Shown: positions 26,401-36,329 of the stretch, piece after piece
Position numbering within the stretch: position 1 is the stretch's first letter
Layout: each line of letters opens with the position of its first letter
Assembly: GCA_030063045.1 (NCBI GenBank)
Contig: JAQSEB010000157.1
Coordinates: forward strand, 310,001 to 374,000
Origin: Pratylenchus scribneri
Lineage: Eukaryota > Nematoda > Chromadorea > Rhabditida > Pratylenchidae
Reading direction: 5' to 3'
Length of the DNA: 64,000 nucleotides
Program-made: the position numbers and the translations under genes
The notes under the pieces: model-generated
Database searches by the model: none
What the model was told of the DNA's origin: nothing
What the model saw: only the letters and a program-made list of their open reading frames with translations

Positions 26401-29400
26401 TTAATATTTTTGCACCGAAAATTTGGAAATTTTGTAGAAACTCGACTTTCCTAAATTCTTGGCTAAAACCCTAACACTAAAAATTAGACTTTTCTAAGTT
26501 TATAATATTTTAAGAAGCGGTGCAAGAGGAGAAAAAGGACATTCAAATAAAAGAAGAAGCAACCTCCTTCAACACTTCGAAAGGGAAGAAAAAGAAAAAG
26601 GTTTTACAAACCACTAAAATAGAAGTTCCCTCCAATCCTTCTTCAATTAATCAAAATGACATTCCTGCGGTTGATGTTGCCAACAATCAAGTTGGCGACG
26701 CTGAAACCAGCAGCAACAACAAATCAAAAAAGAAACGTGAAAAGAAGAAGAAAAATCAACAAAATCATCAGCAAAAAAGTGAAAATGGAGGGGAAAATGA
26801 GCAAGGCAAAGTTAAAATTTTAAAAAAAGATGAAAAAGAGGAAAAAGGAGAGGAAATGATCGATTTGCCATCTAATGAAATTAATGAACAAAAATTTAAA
26901 AACAAAGAACCGTCACAATTTGAAAGTGCTAAAGCATTTTTTATTTAGGAAAAAAATATATATTTTATTTAGTGTACTTCGATGACCAATTTTTATACAA
27001 CAAATTTCTGGAAATTTATAAAAAATTTATTGACGATGGGAAATGGTGGTCACCAGAGGAGCATTTATTCTTGACAATTGGCACATATTTGAATGAAATT
27101 GGCCATAAACTAAAAACATTGAATGGAATGAAGCAAGGCAATATGCCAGTGACAAGTTCAATTGATTGGAATTTTGTGGAGAAATGTCGAAAAGAATTGT
27201 TACCGCCGACGGAAGGAGGCAACTTATTAGAGCCGAAAGAAATGGGCAAATGGACATTGGAGGAACTGAACATGTTGATGGTTAAATTGCATGGCATTTT
27301 AACAATATTACTTTCCCAAATTGATGGTTTTATTGGTGGTAATGGAAAAGAAGTAGAAAAGGATGAAAATATTTACCAATTGACTCAACATCTAAACTGG
27401 ATTTGCTTAGTCCGAGCAATTTGTGAAAATCAAAAATTCAATAAAATCTGGTCGAACAGAATTGGAATTTACAATCGCAATTTTATCGCTTTGATAGGCC
27501 AGCATCCGAGTATTCCTGCTGTTGGAAAGGAAAAGAAAAAAAATCAGCTAAAATTGATTTATTTGGAAAAATTAAAGATTCAATTTGATAAGGAATATTT
27601 GGAGCCTTACAGAGAAATGCTGAATCAAAATAAATTGGGTAAGAAAATCAAAAATTAAATGTGGAATTATTTAGTTCGTTTTGCCTATCTGTTTTATTTT
27701 ATAATTATATATACTTGTGTTTTATGTTTTTATACAACATCTCCCTTTTTCCTTAATACATTCTGTCGTATTTCCCTATTTTTTAATTACATTTTTTCTG
27801 ATTTTATTTCAGCCTGTTCTGATTTTAATAATTCCGACTGTTCTGATTTTAATAATTCCGCCTGTTCTGATTTTAATAATTCCGACTGTTCTGATTTTAA
27901 TAATTCCGCCTGTTCTGATTTTAATAATTCCGACTGTTCTGATTTTATTAATTCCGCCTCTGATTTTAATAATTCCGACTGTTCTGATTTTATTAATTCC
28001 GCCTGTTCTGATTTTAATAATTCCGCCTGTTCTGATTTTAATAATGGAAGTCATTTAATTTGGCGAAAAAAATACTGAATTTGGCGAAAACTTTTCGTGT
28101 CGAAAAATATTATATTTTTGAGGCCAATCAGACTTCTTTAAGATTCCCTAACCCCTAGCCCTTAGCCCCTAATCCCATGCCTGCCCTGAACCTAACCCTA
28201 GCCCTAAACCCCTAATTAGGGCCAAGTTATATGGCCTCAAAAATATAATATTTTACGACACGAAAAATTTTTCGCCAAATTCAGTATTTTTTTCGCCAAA
28301 TTAAGTTTATCTCTTTTAATAATTCCGCCTATTCTGATTTTAAAAATTCCGCCTGTTCTGATTTTAATAATTCCGCCTGTTCTGATTTTAATAATTCCGA
28401 CTGTTCTGATTTTAATAATTCCGCCTGTTCTGATTTTAATAATTCCGCCTGTTCTGATTTTAATAATTCCGCCTGTTCTGATTTTAATAATTCCGCCTGT
28501 TCTGATTTTAATAATTCCGACTGTTCTGATTTTAATAATTCCGACTGTTCTGATTTTAATAATTCCGCCTGTTCTGATTTTAATAATTCCGCCTGTTCTG
28601 ATTTTAATAATTCCGCCTGTTCTGATTTTAATAATTCCGCCTATTCTGATTTAATAATTCCGCCTGTTCTGATTTTAATAATTCCGCCTGATTTTAATTC
28701 TGCCTGTTCTGATTTTATTAATTCCGCCTGTTCTGATTTTCTATTCTGTCTGTTTTATTAAATTCCCTTTCTTAAATATTTAAACGAATTTTTGACAATA
28801 ATTCTACTAGTAGTTTTTTCCATCAATTATTTTTATTTTTCACATTGCTAAAATTATCTTAAAATTAAAAATTTATTTGACCATAGGATTAATAAATTTT
28901 ATAATTAAGATCGGCAATTGCTTAATGAATATTGGCCAGAGGATTCGGCACCTAAAAATTCAATTTCCGTTGACTTCAATAAATTTACCCAGCAATTACT
29001 TTATAGCAGTGAAAAATATCACAAGAATGATAGAAATTTTAAACATTTAGGAGAAATTGACTACAATTTTGTTATTAATGATGATAAAGAAGAGAAAGGA
29101 TCACTCAATTGGCGACATTATCAGAAAATTGATTTTGCCATTCAGAGAATTAAATATTTGATCACCAAAATTTGGGTACTCCTTTTATTAAAAATTTTAT
29201 TAAAATTAATTGAAAAATTAAAATAGGTTCCTGAATCGATTCTAAAAATTGGTGGTTCCTATCAATTGGGTACGTGGACTCCAACTTCCGATATAAATGC
29301 TATATTGGTTGCCACAAAACGGGTTGATAAGGCTCGATTCTTTGGTTATTCCATATGCGAGTCGAACAGATGGTGTTTCGACGCTGGTTCACTTTTTTGC

Positions 29401-32400
29401 CAACTGTGTCAAGTATGTGTATTTACTGTAATTTTAGATATCAATTCAAATATATTTGGCTATATGGAAAGTTTATCATATTTAATTAGTTGAATTGTTT
29501 AAATAAAAAATAACAACATATTTTTGGGTTAATTTTTTGGATTGTATAAGTATGTAATAGTTTAATAAAGGGAATTTTGAGTTTTATTTTGCAAAAAAAA
29601 ATCTATTTTGAAAATCTAGTTTTCGAATATTGCTATTAGAGAATAATGAAAAAAAATTAAATACATTTCAATAAAATTATAAAAATTTCTGAAATTTTTA
29701 GATGCCTTGAAATATTTAATAAAATTTTAAAATTTCTTCCATCAAAAGAATTTAATAAAAATTATTGAAATTTGAAGTAAAAAATTAAAAGCTATGAAAA
29801 ATTAAAAATAAAAAAAATGTTAGGTAAAATCTAATGATTAATAATTTTAAGAATCATCATCTTAATCCCAAATTTTTTAAAAATTTTAAAATGAAGAAAA
29901 CTTCCTCATAGAAATAAATGATAAAGCCGCTTATAATAAATATAATAAACAATAAGAATTTCGCTATGTTTTTTAAGTTGTTTTTGTAATTTATTTAAAT
30001 TTTACACATTGAAATATTGATTTAATGTGTTTCCATCCCTAATATAAAATTCATACAAAATTAATTATTAATATTTTCACTATATATTTTAGAATAAAAA
30101 TATATTTCATTTGGTTCGACATTCCAACAACCACATTCCCCACATAAAATTCATATATTGCACATATTTTAAAAAATATCAAATGGACTATGATCGATCA
30201 AAATTACCAAAATTTCAATGTGCTCCATTTGAATTGATGCTTGTGTCATTGCCAGGATATGGGATAATTTCAGAAAAAACACTAAAAAACATTAATCTCA
30301 TTGAGCAATTTCGCGAGACTGAGGATGACAAAATTTATTGGCAAGATCCAAGGGCGGGAATGATTCATGCACTTCATGGTCTGCAATATTTCATCGAATT
30401 GAATAATTATTAACAGAATATAACAGATTTATATGCGTGGTAGGTCGTTCCCCCAAAAAATGCAAAAATAAATGGGCGTTACCCCAAAAAGTGCAAAAAC
30501 GGGCGTTACCCCAAAAATGCAAAAATAAAAAAAATACATTAAAAAATAGAATTAATTAATAAAATAAATTAATTTTAATATTCTTTTTTGTCAGAAAAAT
30601 ATAAAAAATAAATTTATTTTCGGACCTTTCGAAGGTAAATAAAAATATAATTTGACTTAAGGTAATAATATTTTAACGAAATGATAAAGGTAGAAAGAAT
30701 TTGCTTTGATGGTATTATAAGAAAGAATTTGCGTTGATGGTGTTATAATATGGCCAAACAAAAAATTTTTGAAAATTTTCGACTTACAGGGACCCTTTTA
30801 CTATTTCTGTGATATTTCGACCAAATTCGAGCTATTTATTGTAAGGAAAATTTTTTTCCGAAAAATATATTGGCTAAGTACCACCTTCAAATTTCAACGA
30901 CAAATTTATGGGTATAATTTATTTGTACCATTATTAATTTTAATTTATATTTTCCATAAAAATAAATAAAAAAAATGCAATTATAGGAGAAATTTTTATT
31001 TTTGCATTTTTTGGGGGAAAGCCCGTTTTTACATTTTTTGGGGTAAAGCCCGTTTTTGCACTTTTTGGGGTAACGCCCATTTTGCATTTTTGGGGTAACG
31101 ACGTAGCACCTTTATATGCATGCAACAGTCTCAAATATTCAAATTTCGAAAAAATTCTAATATAAATTTTTGTTCAAAAACCAATTAAATATGCCATTTT
31201 TATTTTTTATTACATTTTGCTAAAAATATATAAATATACAAAATAAAATTGATCTTAAAATATTTTATAAATATCATAAAAACATTTTTATTTAATCAAA
31301 TCAGAAACCCATTTCGAGTGCAGTCACAAAATTCATTTGCATATAAAACCGTTGCTCTAATTAATAATTTTTATATGCTTGTGTCAATAAGCAATGTAAT
31401 ACCAATTATTATTCACAGGTTACCTTTTGAATGAATATATATTGTCAAAATTGGTGAATAAAAATATGCTTCGTGTTTTTCGTATTTGTTTGGTGGCTTT
31501 GAAGAAATGGGCCGAAAGTGAGTCAAAATATTAATATTGTTAATTTTGCTTTATATAATATACAATTGTTTTTGACTTTTTCACTTAAAAAAATTCCAGG
31601 AACCTTTTCTAGGAATTTTTAGATAGGAACTTGGGCATAAGGGGACTTTTTAATGGCGCATCTGGGAATTAAAAATAAATTTGAAAAACAAAAAATAAAA
31701 AAAAATGAAAAATTAAAATAAATAGAAAATGGAAAAATAAATAAATTTATTATTAAAATAATTCAATAACTTTCCCCTCTTCATTAAAAATAAACTTGGA
31801 AAAAGTGAAAAATAAATAATTTTAATTTCATCCTTAATACACAGATAACCATATTTATGGCGGTGCCTATGGCTTCATGAACGGTGCATCTTTGGCATTG
31901 ATGCTGCTCAAAATCCTTCTCCGCTACCCAATCGAGCCAACAGTGCCATTTATTTTAGCGCAATTTTTCTTGCATTTTGCCAATTGGCCATGGCCATTGC
32001 CTGTCCAATTTGAACCGCTGGAAGACGATAATAAGAATGGGGAAGAAGAAATGCTGCACAAAAAATTGACTTGGCGAGCGGCCACTGAAAGAAGCGAGAA
32101 AGGAAAGATGTTTCAAATTAAAGTTCGACATCTGCAAGGCTTGCCCACCTTGAATATGCCAATAATTGCACCATGCAAGCCGGAAAGAAATGTGGCCTAT
32201 AGTGTAAATCATTCCACTCTGGAAATCATCCAACGACATTTGAAATTTGGTGAAAAATTTTTTATTATTTATTAATGGAAATAATTTCTAAAATAATAAC
32301 TTATAATCAAAGGTGGAGCCGATAGTGCAAAAAAAAAGAAAAATTAAAAGAAAATTGAATCGAAAAATACTGAAAATTAAAATCGAAATTTATCACAAAA

Positions 32401-35242
32401 ATTTTATACATCTTATATAAAAAGATAAAGTAAGAAAAAAGATACCTATTTTAAAAATTAAATTGTATATTGATATAATGTATTTATATTTATTAAAATA
32501 TAAAAATAAATAAATTGATAGGATTGGAAGCGATTGAAAAAATAAAAGATAATCAAAAAATTCATCATCATAAAATGATTGCTAATGCCAATGCCAATAT
32601 CAACAATAAATACACATGGAAATCATGGCTGAATGGGAATAAATTATTTAATGAAAAGGTTAATTTTTACATTATTATAATTATCATTATATGTATAAGT
32701 AATTAATTAATAACATTGTTGATGTTCCATAAAATCTTAGCCTTTAAAAAAACAAATGAAAAATTGAGTAGTTCGATTATTCAATTTTTAAAAATGAGTC
32801 GGAAATAATTATATATATATATAAAAAATTTGAAATTCGTTAATTATTTCAAGTTGGCGAAAATCTAGCCAGCCACTTTTAGCCATCTTTTCTGAAAAAT
32901 TACCTATATCGATGGCATATACCAGAAAATTCCAACTTTTTCAAAAACTTAAAGTGGTTTCGAGATATTAGCCAAAAACCGGTTTAAAAAATTGAACTTT
33001 TTCGGTTTGCTCAGGTAAAACTTTTTTCCTTTTGATTTTTCGATACCCATTGTTATCCTAGGATTTTAAGTTAGAGTCTTAGCTACAAAATGATATATGG
33101 TTTATGGGGTCTATCTTCAAAACACAGGGCTGTGGAAGCCGGCAAAAATTGGTACCTCGGCATTTTTCCCTTCATGGCCGATTGGCGAAGATGATGGGAT
33201 GGGGAGGGAGGTCGCGGGTTCGAATCCCACCAAGGGCCAATAATTTTTTTAGAGGTTTTCGATGATGGGGATCACAAATTTGAGGTTTATTTTGAAAATT
33301 AAACCGGTTCAAAGATTTAAACCGGTTCTGCGCGAGTTGAATTTTGATCATATAATTGGGGAATGAATTCTAATTGTGAAATATAACCCTTCTAGAAATC
33401 TTTTAAAGCGCGTTAGCGCTTTCTTTCTACCGTTCCACTTATTCCTTCCGTCACCTCCTTAAGAACCAGCGGGCTTGCCCCGCTGGTTCTTTAATAATGA
33501 TAAAAAAGAATTTTAGATCTATATTTATAAAAAAATTTCCAAGAGATATAAATTATCAAAATGAGGGACGAAAAATTAATTTTTGGAATAAAAGAAGACA
33601 AAAAAATATATTATCTATATAAATATATATAATATATTTAATTTTACTTATTTAATAAATATTATTCTCAATATCAGTAATTTCAAATAAAATTAATAAA
33701 ATTCAAAAATTAATAAATCTTATTTATTAAGTTAATTATTAAAAATATATATATTCGAAAAAAATTTCATTTATATATTTAAGATAAGTATTTTAAATCT
33801 AATATTAATTTTAAATCAAAACAATTCATTAATTGTATTAATTATAATATGAATATTAATAAATTAATTTGTCTATACAGTACACATATTATATGGTTTT
33901 CTATTGTTTTGCCAAAACATCGGCATTCACAAGAGAACAGAGCGAATTGGGCGAAGAATTTTGTGGCCAATATGTTTTGTACCAACTTCGTCTTCAATTG
34001 ATTTTCTCGGTTGAGAAACATCTAAGTGCGGCTGGCATAAAACAATGCCATATTTTGCCAAATATTAATATGGAAAAACAACAAAAGAAAAATTTGAGTG
34101 AAATTTCCTATAGGAAATTGATAGCTGTGCCATCGGAATTCAGGTAAATAATTTTGTTAATAATTTTTAAAGTTCATTTTATCCTTCATTGGAGATTATT
34201 TGTCTTATTATTCTGTCCATTTTCTAAGCTATTTATTTAAATTTACTATAATGTCACAAAGCACACAAACATCTATTAAAAATACATTTTAGAAGAAATA
34301 ATTTAGTCAAACAGACATATTTCATAGTTGAAAATCAGAGGAAAAAAACATATTTTCTGAATGAAATGTATATTTAGGTAAAAACAGTTCCAGAATGAAA
34401 TGGACATCAAATTTTATCCCAACATGACCTTTTGCCAACTTAACGCATCCTTATTTTTTCAAAACGAATAATATATTGAATAGAATATTGGGATTTTTGA
34501 TATAAAGAATCGGAACACTTTATAAAAATGGAAAAATAATATTTAATTTACAGTGAAATTTTAAGTATCGAAAAGTAATCATTTTTGTGGCATCATAAAA
34601 TGGCATTAAGGAATGGGACTTTGTTATTTATGTGTTACTATTTGACTTAGGCTCATAGAGATGCATCTAAAGGAAATAGTGACTTGGCCATTTTATTTGG
34701 CCTCAAAGGAAAAATTATTTTTCGAAATTAAGTATTTTTTCTGCAAATTAATTACAAAATTTTTAAAAAATAATAATATTTTTTACAAAAGGAATTCTTT
34801 GAATCGTTATTGGGTTATTGGATTGGAATTTGACGATGGAAAAGAATTATTATTAAATTCTGCTACTGCTATTGAAAATTTGGAAAAATGGCTAAATTCT
34901 AGTCAATATGGATTTGTGGAAAAATTTTTACAAGATTATGTCACTTTTTCAATAAGAAAGGTTTCTTATATAATTTTTTATTTTTTATATAAATTTTAAT
35001 ATTTTCCCGACATCTAATATTAATTATAATATTTTATTTCAATTGAATATAAATTTTTATTTTTCTAGACAAGTGTAGCGGAAATCAGACAAAAAGTGAA
35101 AAATTTACATTTGTATGCAAAAATTGTTCCAGCTAAGCAACTTGGCGAATGGTAAAATAATTAATTAGTAAAATTAATTCACAATTTTAGGACCATTGAA
35201 AGTCAAGTTTGGCGCCCAAAAGAGCAAAAGATATTGGATTAA
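14401..35242 (+). CDS. Giant secreted protein with poly(A) polymerase-like C-terminus (31-exon model)
   Basis: Exons: 14401-14458, 14544-14629, 15079-15307, 16491-16842, 16974-16997, 17477-17706, 18146-18469, 18572-18913, 19703-20011, 20173-20472, 20532-20622, 21187-21448, 21529-21896, 22419-22590, 22938-23205, 23967-24247, 24492-25496, 25631-25708, 26081-26299, 26515-26925, 26973-27638, 28910-29175, 29227-29412, 30093-30378, 31419-31517, 31845-32249, 32522-32658, 33881-34143, 34792-34960, 35069-35151, 35191-35242. Phases agree at every junction except for one missing base inside exon 12, giving about 2,673 residues. Order: hydrophobic leader (MLFYLLLFLNLHVFVTM); about 1,100 residues of tryptophan-rich helical sequence; an acidic region; a lysine-rich disordered part (exons 19-20); then the polymerase-like part. 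The weakest links are 16997 to 17477 and 21896 to 22419, where in-frame stops (17035, 21930) would otherwise end separate genes of 262 residues and so on. Function unknown. Confidence 0.6.
15478..15843. mobile_element. MITE-like element with 20-bp inverted ends, in intron 3 of the giant gene
   Basis: Ends TATTGCAACCGATCTCGTTT and its near-complement AAACGAGATCGGCTGCAACA. The right end carries ACGAGATCGGCT twice. The core contains a degenerate CCCTAA stretch (TTACCCTAACCCTAAACCCC) and GTTTAAACC-type sequence. Non-coding. Confidence 0.7.
16117..16455. mobile_element. Foldback element in intron 3 of the giant gene
   Basis: Outer ends GCCGAATGAATTACATTCTTTT and, in reverse, AAAAAATGTAATCCATTCGTT. 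Inner arms (ATCCTATACCCATTTTATAA..., then AGCGTCTCGTTGAGCTTTAT) belong to the GATCTCGTCGAGACGCAT family also seen at 7.2 and 14.0 kb. Confidence 0.6.
17788..18032. repeat. Foldback repeat with ACTGGTCAGTG ends, in intron 6 of the giant gene
   Basis: Left end GTTCGAAAAACTGGTCAGTG; right end CACTGACCAGTTTTCCGAAC followed by two further ACTGACCAGTTTT-like copies. Non-coding. Confidence 0.55.
19345..19500 (+). repeat. Two-copy tandem repeat of about 75 bp in intron 8 of the giant gene
   Basis: The unit AAACATTATAAA...TTCGTTAAATCTCGACGAGATGG...TTAATAATTTGCTATT occurs twice in direct orientation with few differences. Confidence 0.65.
22010..22415 (+). repeat. Degenerate tandem repeat in intron 13 of the giant gene
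   Basis: About ten loose units of 35-45 bases built on TTTCGAAAATCACAAAA and AATTTCGAAGG. No coding signal; the minus-strand ORF across it is repeat-derived. Confidence 0.55.
27797..28745 (+). repeat. 24-bp satellite array in intron 21 of the giant gene, split by a foldback insertion
   Basis: The unit TTCTGATTTTAATAATTCCG with CCTG or ACTG completing it is repeated from 27797 to about 28050 and from about 28310 to 28745. It lies between exons 26973-27638 and 28910-29175. Long ORFs over it on both strands come from the unit length being a multiple of three. It shares the ATTCCGCCTGTT box with the satellites at 37.5 and 41.6 kb. Confidence 0.85.
28054..28304. mobile_element. Foldback element inserted in the 24-bp satellite, TTAA ends
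   Basis: Arms of about 90 bp: TTAATTTGGCGAAAAAAATA at the left and the complement ending CGCCAAATTAA at the right, with ACTTTTCGTGTCG and GGCCTCAAAAATATAATATT inside. The core is a degenerate CCCTAA stretch containing CCTAACCCTAGCCCTAAACC. Satellite units continue on both sides, so the element entered the array. Terminal TTAA fits a piggyBac-like target site. Confidence 0.8.
30438..31112. mobile_element. Element with long inverted ends of GCGTTACCCCAAAAA repeats, in intron 24 of the giant gene
   Basis: Left end GTGGTAGGTCGTTCCCCCAA then two copies of GGGCGTTACCCCAAAAA-TGCAAAAA; right end is the complement, with four copies, ending GGGGTAACGACGTAGCACC. Between the ends is AT-rich sequence without a transposase. 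Confidence 0.7.
33167..33240 (+). ncRNA. tRNA-like sequence or tRNA-derived SINE head
   Basis: An A-box-like TGGCCGATTGG and a perfect B-box GGTTCGAATCC stand about 40 bases apart, and CCCTT and AAGGG can pair as outer stem, followed by CCA. The anticodon stem does not pair and the acceptor stem is imperfect, so a working tRNA is unlikely. It lies in intron 27 of the giant gene. Confidence 0.4.
33395..33495. repeat. GC-rich segment with two hairpins
   Basis: AAAGCGCGTTAGCGCTTT (about 33405-33422) and AAGAACCAGCGGG-CTTG-CCCCGCTGGTTCTT (33461-33492, stem about 13 bp) stand out in an AT-rich intron. Looks like an inserted element or a structured RNA; no flanking coding signal. Confidence 0.5.
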
Positions 35243-36329
35243 AATGTTTTCGGAAGGATATTAATTTTTGAATTCAACAATGATAAATATTTTAATTTTT
35301 TTTTTTTTCATAAAAAATCGAAAAAATCTAAAACGTCTTCGAACATATTCGATCTATTTTTTACAATTTGTTTTATTAAATTTGTAATTTTAATCTTTGA
35401 AATGGATAAAATGGATTATATTCGAATATTTTAAAATAAATAATTTAGCATTTTTAAGAAAAATTCATGAACGAAAAAACACCCTATTCTTTTTTCCGAT
35501 GGGCAGCATATAATATAATTAGGTTAGGGTCATTAGGGATTACTTGGGATGATATCTCAATTCTCAACCTTGATCAAAAATTAAGAAATTTAATTAAAAA
35601 TTAATTAATTATTATATTTACATTTATCCAAATTAATAATTTCCAACAACTGAGATTAAACGTCTTCAAATTATTTGTCCAATTTCCATGCAATTAAATG
35701 AGAAAAATGAAAGAAGGTTATAAAATTTGAATTTGACAAAATGATGAATGATCATTCGGGTTTCTGATTTGAGTACATTAATATAATTTAATTTGGGAAA
35801 AAGTGTCTGCTTGATGGGACACATTCCTGTCAGTCTCTAAAATTAATAAATCCGTACGCTGAATAAATAGGGTCGGCCCGCGATCTGCATAAAGGAGCCT
35901 ATGGGGCAGCTCTACTATACTATGATGATTCAATAGATAAAAATGTTTATTGAATTCATTAAGAATAATTTTTTTATAAAATTGAAAAATTGTGTAACGA
36001 ATTTTGTTTATGTGTACTTTTTAAAAAATCATATCAAATTTTTGTATATCCATATTTTCATTCACCCAAGATTCTTAAAATACAAATTACAAGGATTGCT
36101 CTGACCCTGAGTGGCGCTACCAATTAATTTTTTTATACATGGATAAATATTTAATGAGTGCATAATTATCATGAATATTTCAAATTTTTGAAAATACAAA
36201 TAAATGCAATTATTTGGGACATAGATTTGTTTATATAAATTTTTTTTTGTGAAAATAAAAATTAAATCAAAAAATTCAAAATAAAATGAAAATAATTCAA
36301 CGGTTGGTTATAAATAAATATTATATTTT
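35243..36329. other. Spacer between the giant gene and receptor 2, with repeat fragments
   Basis: Holds a fragment at about 35518-35578 (ATTAGGTTAGGGTCATTAGG) that matches 47318-47375, and at 36110-36180 a copy of a sequence (GCGCTACCAATTAAT...TTTAATGAGTGCA) that recurs at about 40088-40150 and inverted at about 40634-40700 in the receptor promoter region. No gene seen. Confidence 0.45.

Larger units (their letters stand above)
28910..35242 (+). other. Poly(A) polymerase-like region of the giant gene, probable pseudoenzyme
   Basis: Ten exons align by eye, in order, with canonical eukaryotic poly(A) polymerase. GGSYQLG matches the nucleotidyltransferase GS motif. TSDINAILVATKRV corresponds to the GADIDAL block, IHALHG to the conserved RSLNG, and FRICLVALKKWAE to the central-domain helix. 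IYGGAYGFMNGASLALML corresponds to GFLGGVSWAML, FANWPWPLPV to the W-P-V segment, and MPIIAPCKPERNVAYSV to the MPIITPAYP-N-YNV motif. YWVIGLEF is in the RNA-binding domain. Two of the three metal-binding aspartates appear replaced: DID reads D-I-N, and the IEIDI strand reads FELMLV. The fold is therefore probably kept and catalysis lost. If separate from the upstream exons, this part alone has no start codon with a leader. Confidence 0.75.

Noticed and set aside
27659..28078. ORFs over the 24-bp satellite, both strands
   Set aside because: Open only because the unit is a multiple of three; the exon upstream ends at a good donor (27639) whose phase matches the exon at 28910.
33167..33240. Functional tRNA gene
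   Set aside because: A and B boxes are present but the anticodon stem does not form and the acceptor stem is imperfect.
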